64,000 bases of DNA, from the NCBI GenBank assembly GCA_944323045.1, contig CALUQX010000006.1, forward strand, positions 30,314 through 94,313. Reading direction: 5' to 3'. A program made the position numbers and the translations under genes. The notes under the pieces are model-generated. The model did not search any database and was not told the origin of the DNA. It worked only from the letters and a program-made list of their open reading frames with translations. Positions 1-8,564 of this stretch are shown in pieces. The DNA comes from Candidatus Gastranaerophilales bacterium (lineage in GTDB: Bacteria > Cyanobacteriota > Vampirovibrionia > Gastranaerophilales > Gastranaerophilaceae). Position 1 is the first letter of the stretch, and each line of letters starts with the position of its first letter.

Positions 1-1009
1 ATTTGGCATGATCGGCAAAATATATAAACATCTCACCGAGAATCATTTTAGCTTTGGATATATTTCTACGGCAGACAGCTTTATAAAAGCTGTTGAACAT
101 AGAATATATTCTGTCATAAATTTCAAACAGGTGTTCTTTTTTCTTTGGCAGATATTCTCTGAAATACTTTACTGTTTGTTTATAACCCAGCTCCATGAGA
201 TGTTCACGCTTATCTTTTGGCTGGTTAAAGTCAAGAATAACCATATCACCGGTATTTATCACTATAAAATCGTATTTGTCGTTATCCAGATATCTATCTA
301 AAACAAAATTAGTTGCAATGGAAGTTATACAGCTATATACAGTGTTTGCGTAATTAATTGCATTCATCTCGTTGCCGCTGCAATCACCCTCTAGTCTAAT
401 TTCAAGCAGGCGCCCCTTTTGATTGTTTAGTGTATCGGTAAGCTGCCACATAGGCCATGATTTTTGCAAATCACCGTCTACAAGCACAATATCATCATAT
501 TCTAACGGCTTCATCAGCCCCGGCATACTGGAGGATATTCTGACTGAATATGCAATTTCAGCCTCAGGTGTCTTTTCTTTAGAAAACTCTTTACACTTGA
601 AATTTGTTAAATCTGTTGTAATTATTACTAAATTCATATCTAAATCTTTGAATTTAACAGGGGGATTTTCTCCCTTTGAGTAATTATCGCCATAGTATTT
701 TTTTTCAATGAGTTCTCTTATCCATTCGAGAAACACTTCACCTTTGCTAATTGCAAATTTTTCACCAAACCCGAAATGAATATCACGAAAAAGCTCAAAA
801 TTGACTTTCAAAAAGGTTTCACGAAGTTCTTCAGAGGTATATCCGACAGCGAGCAGCGTCGCTACAATTGCCCCTACAGAAGAACCTGCAATTGCCTCAA
901 CTTCTATTCCCAATTCTTCAAACGCCTTTACAACTCCGACATGTGCTGTCCCGCGCATTGCGCCGCCGCCAAAAAAGCATGTATATTTTATTTTGTTATT
1001 TGACTCCAT
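1..1009 (-). CDS. Patatin-like phospholipase (3' end beyond window)
   Basis: Predicted serine lipid acyl hydrolase of the patatin family. About 336 codons are visible; the C-terminus lies beyond the left edge. Seen: the glycine-rich oxyanion-hole motif GGGAMRG near residues 14-20, the nucleophile elbow GSSVG near residues 42-46 (Ser44), and a VDGD segment near residue 165 that would supply the catalytic Asp (usually DGG/DGA). There is no signal peptide, so a cytoplasmic or inner-membrane-associated enzyme is likely. The ATG lies 5 bp after the stop of the upstream membrane-protein gene, so the two are probably co-transcribed. No strong Shine-Dalgarno is visible. Substrate unknown. Confidence 0.9.
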   Translation of the reverse strand, partial: MESNNKIKYTCFFGGGAMRGTAHVGVVKAFEELGIEVEAIAGSSVGAIVATLLAVGYTSEELRETFLKVNFELFRDIHFGFGEKFAISKGEVFLEWIRELIEKKYYGDNYSKGENPPVKFKDLDMNLVIITTDLTNFKCKEFSKEKTPEAEIAYSVRISSSMPGLMKPLEYDDIVLVDGDLQKSWPMWQLTDTLNNQKGRLLEIRLEGDCSGNEMNAINYANTVYSCITSIATNFVLDRYLDNDKYDFIVINTGDMVILDFNQPKDKREHLMELGYKQTVKYFREYLPKKKEHLFEIYDRIYSMFNSFYKAVCRRNISKAKMILGEMFIYFADHAK

Positions 1010-1014
1010 AATTT

Positions 1015-2526
1015 TTACCTTGTAAATTTTATGTCTGTATCAAACAAAGTATCTTTGTAATAACTGCGTTCAAGCGATGGCAGTTTATAATTTCCTGTGT
1101 ATTGGTTGGATTTTATAAATACCCCGAAGGCATTGCCGTTGAAAATCATGCGCCAGTCTTTTTCTTTCAGCATTTGTTTATATACCGGTAAATTGCTTTG
1201 TATAATTATAATATCCGGCGGATACTGCTTTAAAACATCATCCCAGCCAGCTTTTGATGCGTAAAATTTATCGTTCAGCACCACAAGATTGTCAGGATAA
1301 ACTTCCTCATATCTGCCATCCATAAAAATTTTGCAATTTGGGTATAATTTATAAGATGTGTAACTGCCAAGCCCGAAATCCACCAGAATATTGCCCTTTA
1401 AGTTATTTATTCTTATAAATTCAATTTCAGTCACCGGATATATAGAAAAGTTAAGCGGTGCTTCAAACTCTTTACTCAGTATTGTAAAAAGAGAAACAAA
1501 AATTAAAAGTATATAAATAAATTTTTGATTGACCTTTTGGAATATCGGAACTATATCGTCATAACAATAGCAGGCGACAGAAATGGCAAAGAATGGCAGC
1601 ATTTTTACATGCTCAATTGCCAGTGAAAGAGTTGCAATAAGTACAATCCATTTTACCTTATCAGCTTTCATATACAAATCCGCAAGCTTTGAATTCTTTA
1701 AACATTTAAGGAAGTTATATAGTTCTATAAATATGACACCAAACATAAATGTTTTAAAAGTCATTTGATACTTGCTGTGTAATTGTGAAAATAATCCCTG
1801 CCATTCGCCTATTGTAGGTCGCTGCATTGTTGTGGCATGCAGCAAAAATTTAACATATTCAGCCCCCCACGGATTAATGACCAGTGCAAGCGTGGACACA
1901 ACCAGAGTAATTAAATAAGGCATGTATTCTCTTGCGGGCTTTCTGTTTAAAATCTCACCTGCAAAATACATTGCAATTAGTCCAAGTCCGGCGACAACAC
2001 CGCCATGGACATTGTTCCAGAATATTGTCAAAAATGGCAGCAGTATTAACAATTTGTTGTTTGCGCCATGTCGTACTTTTTCCAGTATGTATATAAATAC
2101 TGCAAAAAGCAGGAAACTGAACATATGGCAGCGAATTGGATGATTTAAAGTATCAAGTGCTGCCAGAACGCAAAAAGCATAAAAAATTATATTATAAGGC
2201 TCTAATTTTGACCTTAGTTTTACGACCTTTAAAGCCACAAAAAATATTAAGAACAGCAGGATATCCTGTAAAAGCATCAGCCCGTTTGCGCCAAAATATT
2301 TTAACACAAGATAAAAGATGACACCTGAGCCCCATTCGTGGTCATACCATGTATGTACCGGTGTGTAAGATAGAAAATCCTGTGTTAGAACATGCCCGCC
2401 GTCAACGACTCCCATGCCTGCGATTAATCTTGCCCACAGGTCAAAGTCCAGATATGGCGCGGTTAAAGTAAATGCCGCGATAAGCATGAACAATGTTAAA
2501 TAAAATATAATAATCTTTTTCCCCAT
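1015..2526 (-). CDS. Polytopic membrane protein, GT-C glycosyltransferase-like
   Basis: A protein of about 503 residues with roughly ten hydrophobic segments followed by a soluble C-terminal domain of about 130 residues. An early luminal motif DFDLWARL resembles the D-x-D-x-W-W-x-L loop of GT-C-type membrane glycosyltransferases and related uncharacterised bacterial membrane proteins. Function is inferred only from this topology and motif; donor and acceptor are unknown. I chose the ATG giving MGKKIII; an upstream TTG would add 15 residues but lies inside a terminator hairpin. It is followed after 5 bp by the patatin gene, which suggests a lipid or envelope role. Confidence 0.7.
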   Translation of the reverse strand: MGKKIIIFYLTLFMLIAAFTLTAPYLDFDLWARLIAGMGVVDGGHVLTQDFLSYTPVHTWYDHEWGSGVIFYLVLKYFGANGLMLLQDILLFLIFFVALKVVKLRSKLEPYNIIFYAFCVLAALDTLNHPIRCHMFSFLLFAVFIYILEKVRHGANNKLLILLPFLTIFWNNVHGGVVAGLGLIAMYFAGEILNRKPAREYMPYLITLVVSTLALVINPWGAEYVKFLLHATTMQRPTIGEWQGLFSQLHSKYQMTFKTFMFGVIFIELYNFLKCLKNSKLADLYMKADKVKWIVLIATLSLAIEHVKMLPFFAISVACYCYDDIVPIFQKVNQKFIYILLIFVSLFTILSKEFEAPLNFSIYPVTEIEFIRINNLKGNILVDFGLGSYTSYKLYPNCKIFMDGRYEEVYPDNLVVLNDKFYASKAGWDDVLKQYPPDIIIIQSNLPVYKQMLKEKDWRMIFNGNAFGVFIKSNQYTGNYKLPSLERSYYKDTLFDTDIKFTR

Positions 2527-2540
2527 AGAATAATTATTGC

Positions 2541-2568
2541 ACAAAAAAAGCCGGAAATTAACCGGCTT
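2541..2568 (-). terminator. Rho-independent terminator of the HEAT-like gene
   Basis: On the minus strand a perfect 7-bp stem (AAGCCGG / CCGGCTT, arms 2548-2554 and 2562-2568, 7-nt loop) is followed by a run of seven T. It lies 28 bp past the stop of the 2596-2880 gene and just before the start of the next gene. Confidence 0.85.
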
Positions 2569-2595
2569 CAAAGAAAAATATTATAGGATAAAAAA

Positions 2596-2880
2596 TTAAG
2601 CTGCAACAGAGCCTTTAATTTCTCTGATAAGATATTCTGCAACCCATTCAAAATCTTTGTTCATCTGTGCTGCTTTTTCAAGATATTTAACAGAAGCATC
2701 ACCGATTCTGATTAAAGTCATGGCAACAACTCCGCGTTTTACCCCTCTTACAACCTGCAATTTGTTAACAAGTTCCGGTAAAACAGAAGTACCGATATTT
2801 ACTAATTCATTTTCCAACTCATTTTTTGTAGAATTGTCTGCGTTTTCCAATTTTGAAAGAATGTCGTTTACTGATTCCAT
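2596..2880 (-). CDS. Small HEAT/armadillo-like repeat protein
   Basis: A 94-residue helical protein beginning MESVNDIL. Paired amphipathic helices (ELVNIGTSVLPELVNKL, then GVVAMTLIRIGDASVKYLEKA) resemble HEAT or PBS-lyase-like repeats, which usually act as protein-protein scaffolds. The start is set by a GGAG Shine-Dalgarno 6 nt upstream; an in-frame extension of 16 residues lacks one. It is monocistronic: a terminator follows directly. No partner can be inferred from context. Confidence 0.7.
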   Translation of the reverse strand: MESVNDILSKLENADNSTKNELENELVNIGTSVLPELVNKLQVVRGVKRGVVAMTLIRIGDASVKYLEKAAQMNKDFEWVAEYLIREIKGSVAA

Positions 2881-3099
2881 GATTATCTCCATATAATTAT
2901 TCTTAACTATGTTATTATTATAAGTCAAAATTTAGCCGTACCCGATTTTCCTTACATAATCTTTATATCTTTATAAAGATACAGAGTAGATGCTCAAAAA
3001 GTAGAGTACAAGTGGCTGAATATATTAAGGATACAGAACTGCATCTCATGAGTATGAGAAAGCAAAAGACGCTTAGATTCACTGTTAACAGTTCACTGA

Positions 3100-5106
3100 T
3101 TATGAATATAATTTAAAGTTTCTTTCGATGTTTTTGTCTAAGGCTGATTTAATGGAATCATATTCTGTTTGCAGTGCTGTGTGTTCAGTATCGATATTTT
3201 TCAATTCCATATCATAAGCTTTATCTTTATTTTCAATCTTATTCATTGCTTTTTGATATTCAGCTTCTGCAATTGTTACGGCAACATCATTTGTCTGCTC
3301 TGTAATATCACTACAGCTTGTGAATGTAATAGAATTCCATGTCTGGTTGTCATCAACCTGTTCCATTACAATAAGTCCGCTTTCTAAAGCATAGCGCATC
3401 CATTCAGCACTTGAGGCTAGTCCGTTTTCAAGTACCTTATAACCATCCAGCATACGGTTGAATAAATTTGTATACCATTTTGCTTCAGCATCACCGTTGC
3501 TGTCATAATCGCCGTCTTTTATGTATGCATATTTAGGCTCACCATATATTGCCAGAACTTCTTCTACAGCAAGTACATCGGCTACAGGGCTGTAATCTGT
3601 GGTTGTAGCTTTGCCTGAATCTGCAACCCATTTATAATCCGCAAGATTTTGATATTCGTCAAATGTCACTGTAGCTCCGGGACCGAATATAAACTCTGCA
3701 AGTTCTTGTGATGCAGCTACATATGCATCATATTTAGCACTATAGTTTGCATTTGCTGCTGCAGTATCATTGAATTGACTGGCGTCAAACCCGTTTACAT
3801 AAGCATCATTGAAGTATGTTACCAGTGATTGTAAGTTTGCAAAATAAACCATATAACGGTAATCACCCAGCAATGTTTCAGTATAGCTTACTTCACTTTT
3901 AGTTTTATCCCAGGTGAAGCTAATTGCAAATTTATCAGCTTCAGCACCATCTTCATATAATGTAAGTGTTGAACCATTCCATGCATATTCTGTTTGTCCA
4001 TCTTCATCTGCAGCATCGGCAACAACAAGTTCGCCTGTTTCATCGTCATATTCTAATAATTCATATGTCAAGTTTGTCGCAGTTGCACCTTTGGTGACGC
4101 GTACAACATAGTCATTATCAAGTGTAAATTGTGCAACTTCTTTACCATCAATTGTGTCATATTCTACATTTGTTTTAAAGCTTTTGGTTGTATCGTTAGT
4201 ATACTTGCATTCATCTAACAATTCCAGCATGTAATCAGCCAGATTCATTCTCTGATCAACGCCGTTTTCATCTGTGTAGACATAATTAAGTTCTTTGCTG
4301 AATTTGCCGTCAGCTTCCATTTGTTTGATTACATTTTCAAATGCATAGAAGTAATTAATCGCATTACTATCGTGGCTGCCGCCTTGAACGTATTTTACTA
4401 TGTCCCCGTAAGTTTTCTCACCAACGCCGTTAACATTTACTTTAACACCATTAGCATAGTCTTTCATTACGTTTTCAATAACAGCAAAATATGCTTCTTT
4501 TGCATCTAAATATTTGGTTTCAAGTTTTAAATAATCATTGAATGCAGTAGATTGCATAGCATTAGCATAACCTACGTGGGTTCCGCCATCTTCAACATCA
4601 CCATTATATATTGTTTCAATCTGTTCAGCATTATATTTAGAATAATAAGTCGTTGTAGTGCCGTCAATATTTGTTTCCGTGCCCAATTGAACCTTACCGT
4701 TAACTTCATGTTTGGCAAGTTCTTCAAAGTATGTTGTTCTGTTTTCAAGTCCGTATGATTTGAGGAATGTTTCCAGATCGCCGTCAGCCTGCTCAAATAT
4801 CTTTCCGTCTCTTTCAGAGACTAATATTTGACCGGCAGCATTAGAAACACCATACTGGTTGTTGTATTCGTTGTACGCAGTCATTGAATTGAATGTCAAT
4901 TGCTGATATGATGCATTGTTATCCGCATCATAATTAGTAAACATATACTGCGCTTCATTAAGTGCATTAATATAATTTTCACTTACCTGTGAGCTTTCTG
5001 TAGCAAGGCGCATCTTTGAGTTGTTAATAAGCTGAGAACGCAGCTCATTATCCGACAATCTTGTCGTTATTGAGAGAAGTCTAGCTTGTGATGCTGCCAT
5101 ACCCAT
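3100..5106 (-). CDS. Large coiled-coil protein with MGMAASQARLL N-terminus
   Basis: About 668 residues, acidic, rich in Asn, Asp, Ala and Tyr, with almost no Cys. It begins MGMAASQARLLSITTRLSD and ends in a predicted coiled coil (many Glu/Lys and heptad-like Leu, ending NFKLYS). There is no classical signal peptide or transmembrane segment. I associate this N-terminal signature from memory with an uncharacterised family in Gastranaerophilales genomes; the Tyr/Asn-rich middle looks like a surface or secreted protein, but this is inference. Two other ATGs exist: one 12 nt upstream has an AAAGGA only 1 nt away, so the MGM start was preferred. Stands alone. Confidence 0.6.
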   Translation of the reverse strand: MGMAASQARLLSITTRLSDNELRSQLINNSKMRLATESSQVSENYINALNEAQYMFTNYDADNNASYQQLTFNSMTAYNEYNNQYGVSNAAGQILVSERDGKIFEQADGDLETFLKSYGLENRTTYFEELAKHEVNGKVQLGTETNIDGTTTTYYSKYNAEQIETIYNGDVEDGGTHVGYANAMQSTAFNDYLKLETKYLDAKEAYFAVIENVMKDYANGVKVNVNGVGEKTYGDIVKYVQGGSHDSNAINYFYAFENVIKQMEADGKFSKELNYVYTDENGVDQRMNLADYMLELLDECKYTNDTTKSFKTNVEYDTIDGKEVAQFTLDNDYVVRVTKGATATNLTYELLEYDDETGELVVADAADEDGQTEYAWNGSTLTLYEDGAEADKFAISFTWDKTKSEVSYTETLLGDYRYMVYFANLQSLVTYFNDAYVNGFDASQFNDTAAANANYSAKYDAYVAASQELAEFIFGPGATVTFDEYQNLADYKWVADSGKATTTDYSPVADVLAVEEVLAIYGEPKYAYIKDGDYDSNGDAEAKWYTNLFNRMLDGYKVLENGLASSAEWMRYALESGLIVMEQVDDNQTWNSITFTSCSDITEQTNDVAVTIAEAEYQKAMNKIENKDKAYDMELKNIDTEHTALQTEYDSIKSALDKNIERNFKLYS

Positions 5107-5206
5107 AGTAAGTAACATGTCCTTTCTGATTATAGATTTTCTTACTTACGGTATCGGCATATTTATTACAAAACTTTAAATATACAGGGAATATGTAACA
5201 AAATAT

Positions 5207-6238
5207 TTACAATTTATTAAGTGCTTTTAACAGCCTGTCTAATTTATCTTTTCCTGTGCCAATCCCGCACAAAAGCATGGTTGAAATATCGTTTGTTTTT
5301 TCATCTTCAATCCTGAATTCTTCAAAAAGCTTTTCTGATAAATCAAAGCCGCTCATATCAGGCGATTTTATATTAATCTTTGTAATATCATCGCCAAAAA
5401 TCTTGCAGCCCGTATTTGAGCGCAAATATTCAAGATTATCTAGCAGTCTATTTAGAACATTTTTACCGCGTTTAGAGTTTAAAAAATTAATATTTGCCTC
5501 GATGCTTGCAAGAAGCGGATATGAAGGCGAAGTAGTATTAATCATTTTCAGTGCATCAGTGGGATCAATTCCATTGCTGTGTAAAAGTGCCGTTGGATTC
5601 AGACCGCCTGCTGTTTTGTGCAGAGATTGAATACAAAAATCAGCAATATTTACAGCAGATTGCGGTAGTCTGTCGCTAAATGGATACAAAGCACCGTGTG
5701 CTTCATCAACAATTAAATATGCACCAAATTTGGTACAGAGTTCTTTAATCGTCTTAATATCAGAAACCATGCCTTCATATGTTGGTGAAGTTATTATTAC
5801 TGCTTTTATATCACCCTGTTTTAGATAATTTTCAATTAAATCAGGTGATGTTCTGTCAGCAATTCCCCATTCTTCTATTACAGGAATATCATAGAATACC
5901 GGAACAGCCCCTGCAAGTGTTACTGCATTCAGATGACATGGATGAGCATTTGAAGCAATTAAGACTTTTTCATTTCTATTTATACATGCCAGTACAGACG
6001 CTATAACACCGCTTGTAGAGCCGTTTGTTAAGAATTTCGTATATTTAGTCCCATAAATCTTTGCCGCCTGTTTTTCTGCATTATCAAGCGCAGATACAGG
6101 ATCATGAGTTTCTGTTTCAGAAATATCATACTTATAAAACTGCATAAATTTATGGAATATGAAAAATCTCTGTCCGTGTGAAGGGGTTGTAAAAAGTGTA
6201 TTTCTACTTTTTTTTCTTAACAGATTGATTAAACTCAT
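5207..6238 (-). CDS. Orn/Lys/Arg decarboxylase-type PLP enzyme
   Basis: A PLP-dependent fold-type I enzyme related to the major domain of ornithine/lysine/arginine decarboxylases (the short Bacillus SpeA-type branch). Seen: TNGSTSG near residues 70-76 (phosphate-binding region), IVDEAHGAL (Asp that contacts the pyridine nitrogen), and SLHKTAGGL, which carries the Schiff-base lysine. At 343 residues it is shorter than the usual 450-490, lacking most of the C-terminal domain, so substrate specificity and activity are uncertain. The ATG lies just after the stop of the PilZ gene (1-bp gap), consistent with an operon. Likely role: amine or polyamine synthesis. Confidence 0.85.
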   Translation of the reverse strand: MSLINLLRKKSRNTLFTTPSHGQRFFIFHKFMQFYKYDISETETHDPVSALDNAEKQAAKIYGTKYTKFLTNGSTSGVIASVLACINRNEKVLIASNAHPCHLNAVTLAGAVPVFYDIPVIEEWGIADRTSPDLIENYLKQGDIKAVIITSPTYEGMVSDIKTIKELCTKFGAYLIVDEAHGALYPFSDRLPQSAVNIADFCIQSLHKTAGGLNPTALLHSNGIDPTDALKMINTTSPSYPLLASIEANINFLNSKRGKNVLNRLLDNLEYLRSNTGCKIFGDDITKINIKSPDMSGFDLSEKLFEEFRIEDEKTNDISTMLLCGIGTGKDKLDRLLKALNKL

Positions 6239-6239
6239 A

Positions 6240-6830
6240 CTATTTATTTCTGATTTCTATACTTCTTTTGGCACAATATTGAATCAAAACCATTTTATCA
6301 TTGTTGTTGTGGTAGTTAAATCTGCCTGACAGTGTGTAAGAACCTTCGTTATTTTTTTCAATTCTTATTGGCGAGAATATACACTCTACTGACTGAATTT
6401 CTGAAAGCGGCAGAGTGATTGTATATTCATGTTCAATATTGATGTTGGATTTAGTTTTGAATTTCATACCGCCGGCAGAGATATCTAATGTTTTAATCGG
6501 GAATACTTCGTCGCCGTGCTTCAGATCTAAATCATAAATGTATTTGATACGGGTATACTGACGTCTTTGCAAGAACTTGTGTTTTGCAGGACTGGCAACA
6601 CGGATTGTACGGTCTTTAATTTCTTTTGGATATGAAGTAAAGAACAATGTACCGTATTGTGTCTGCGTATAGAATTCACAATAATTATGTTTCAGCATTC
6701 CAATCGCATCATAGTCCAGTTCTACTGTAAATCCTTCTGGAGTTACTTCTGTAATTGTGCCTTTATTGGCATTTCTAAAGTCATGCGGAATTACAGTTAT
6801 GCGTCGTTCTTTTTCTAAAAGTTCTCTCAT
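6240..6830 (-). CDS. PilZ domain protein, predicted c-di-GMP receptor
   Basis: 196 residues in two halves: an N-terminal YcgR-like beta domain (about residues 1-95) and a C-terminal PilZ domain. The c-di-GMP contacts are visible: an RRQYTR stretch matching RxxxR near residues 99-104, then DISAGGMKF matching the (D/N)xSxxG motif near residue 130. PilZ proteins couple c-di-GMP to motility, pili or exopolysaccharide. This suits a genome with many pilins and the GT2 synthase at 54.3 kb, although no direct link is visible. It is directly upstream of the decarboxylase gene. Confidence 0.88.
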   Translation of the reverse strand: MRELLEKERRITVIPHDFRNANKGTITEVTPEGFTVELDYDAIGMLKHNYCEFYTQTQYGTLFFTSYPKEIKDRTIRVASPAKHKFLQRRQYTRIKYIYDLDLKHGDEVFPIKTLDISAGGMKFKTKSNINIEHEYTITLPLSEIQSVECIFSPIRIEKNNEGSYTLSGRFNYHNNNDKMVLIQYCAKRSIEIRNK

Positions 6831-6934
6831 CAGATACCTCGTATATTTAATGTTTTCTACATTATAGCTGATATCAATGCTGTTGTCAAAATGTTTAATA
6901 AATATTAAAACTTACATAACGGGTCGGCTGGCTT

Positions 6935-7666
6935 TTAGAACTTTATAGGATAGTCATCCGGAATTTTCCAGCCGTTCATCTCAATGAGTGCAGTACAGTA
7001 TGCACCATTATGCAGCCCTTCCTGATGTTTACAACCATAATTCTTTTGATTTATTAGAATATTTCTAAATTCTTCCTTATCTTCTGGAACATCTATCTGT
7101 GAGCAGCCTCGCTCATCATCATAGTGCCTCTGTTCCCAATATAAATACGGCACCCAGCCTTTATCATATGAATTTAGGATAGGATTTTCACAAAATCCAC
7201 TCAACTCTGTCTGAGCAGGTCCCCAATAGAAGTTAAATGAATTTTTGCCAGCATACTCATTATTCACAGCTTTTCCGTTAATTAAGAGTGCTCCCTGCGC
7301 AGCGACTGTAGTATCGCCATTTGCATACATTCTAAAAATTGTGCCATCTGCAAAATATACATATACCATATTATCTATAACTTCATATTTAAGAGTCTTT
7401 AAATATGGAGCAAAATATTTCAGATAAAACTCTTCTACAGAGCCGTTATTCTGAATAGTCCAGTTCTTTTTATCCCCGTTTTCTATTTCGGATAATTTAA
7501 CAGCATTTTGCATGTTCACGTAGAATTTAAGAAGTTTTGTTTCAACGACTTTCTTTTTATATGACTGTACAAGATTTGGTATTGTCAGCGCCGCGACCGC
7601 ACCAATAATTGCCAGAGTGATTAAAACTTCTGCTAAAGTAAATGCTTTCCCTAATCTTGTATTCAT
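6935..7666 (-). CDS. Type IV pilin-like protein (WKIPDDYP-tailed)
   Basis: 243 residues with a class III prepilin signal: short leader MNTRLGKA, then FTLAEVLITLAIIG and a hydrophobic helix. Position +5 is Glu as required, but -1 is Ala instead of the usual Gly. The globular part is Cys-containing and ends in the motif EMNGWKIPDDYPIKF, shared with the genes at 28.8 and 56.4 kb. The start is fixed by AAGGAGG 8 nt upstream; an upstream in-frame extension lacks this. Likely a minor pilin or pseudopilin anchored in the inner membrane before assembly. Divergent from a small XRE regulator about 100 bp away. Confidence 0.88.
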   Translation of the reverse strand: MNTRLGKAFTLAEVLITLAIIGAVAALTIPNLVQSYKKKVVETKLLKFYVNMQNAVKLSEIENGDKKNWTIQNNGSVEEFYLKYFAPYLKTLKYEVIDNMVYVYFADGTIFRMYANGDTTVAAQGALLINGKAVNNEYAGKNSFNFYWGPAQTELSGFCENPILNSYDKGWVPYLYWEQRHYDDERGCSQIDVPEDKEEFRNILINQKNYGCKHQEGLHNGAYCTALIEMNGWKIPDDYPIKF

Positions 7667-7766
7667 AAAAAATACCTCCTTAAAATCCTTACTACATGCC
7701 TTATTATGACATATAATCTCCAAAATAGCAATACTTTTGTCAATATTATTTGATATATCTTAGTTT

Positions 7767-7991
7767 ATGGCTAAAAAAATGAGTAAAGTATTCCATAAAA
7801 AGTTCGGACAACGAATAAGACAATTACGCAAAGAACGCGGCATGACTCAGGAACAATTGAGTTTTGAAATCGATGCTGACAATTCTTATATTGCCAATAT
7901 TGAAAATGCGCATAGAGATATTCCACTCTCGCGCATTTACAAAATTTCAAAAGTTCTTAACATTCCGCTTAAGGATTTGTTCGATTTTTAA
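7767..7991 (+). CDS. XRE-family HTH regulator (pilin cassette 1)
   Basis: A 74-residue single-domain Cro/CI-type repressor: RIRQLRKERGMTQEQLS is the first pair of helices and DNSYIANIENAHR the recognition region. No sensory domain. It is divergently transcribed from the pilin-like gene 6935-7666 with about 100 bp between, the same arrangement as at five other loci in the window. It probably regulates the pilin and itself (inference). Its stop abuts the stop of the converging gene at 7992. Confidence 0.9.
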   Translation: MAKKMSKVFHKKFGQRIRQLRKERGMTQEQLSFEIDADNSYIANIENAHRDIPLSRIYKISKVLNIPLKDLFDF

Positions 7992-8552
7992 CTACTTGTA
8001 GTTGTCTTTCGCCATATTTACCAGCAAATCCTGCATGTTGTTAACCTTCTTACAGTCTTTTGAGGCAAATTTATAGAATTTGTTTTGTTCTTTTTCTATA
8101 TACTTATTGAGAAACTTGAGATTAGTAATATGTTTTGGTGTTTCAGCAAAAGTCAAACTCAAAGCATTTTTAAATATTTCAAATTGAGTTTTGATTTGTC
8201 CGGCAAGTGTTTGGCGCTGCCTCATAAATTTTCCTAATTTAAGCGTATCTTTACCGGTGAAAACAAATATATCATTATTGTCTTTGAGGTTAACCTTCAC
8301 ACCGTAATTTCGTTCAGCGTTTTGCACAAGCCATTCAGCACCGCCTTCGCCTGTTTGTTTTGCAATTTCCGCAACGGATTTTCGCATCGGCACTTTAAAA
8401 TATTCGTCAGTACTAATAGGGAATACAGGGGATTTGGTGACGAGCTTGAATGTAGGAATTATTTCATTTCTTAATTGGTTTATCTCTTTTAGTCCGCCTT
8501 TTAATAAATATTTTGAGCCAAAATTCGGGCTGGTGTTTGTTATCTTATCCAT
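7992..8552 (-). CDS. Uncharacterised protein with N-terminal NFGSKY motif
   Basis: 186 residues, basic, no membrane segment. The N-terminus MDKITNTSPNFGSKYLLKGG carries an Asn-rich stretch followed by NFG, like three other otherwise unrelated proteins in the window (10943, 26239, 38035). The rest is alpha/beta with many Lys. I do not recognise a domain. It sits 12 bp downstream of the phosphomannomutase gene on the same strand and converges with the XRE gene with no gap. Function unknown. Confidence 0.6.
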   Translation of the reverse strand: MDKITNTSPNFGSKYLLKGGLKEINQLRNEIIPTFKLVTKSPVFPISTDEYFKVPMRKSVAEIAKQTGEGGAEWLVQNAERNYGVKVNLKDNNDIFVFTGKDTLKLGKFMRQRQTLAGQIKTQFEIFKNALSLTFAETPKHITNLKFLNKYIEKEQNKFYKFASKDCKKVNNMQDLLVNMAKDNYK

Positions 8553-8564
8553 AAAATTATCCTT

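Noticed and set aside
2527..2571. TTG start adding 15 residues to the 1015 membrane protein
   Set aside because: The added codons fall inside the terminator of the upstream gene and give a hydrophilic segment without a ribosome site.
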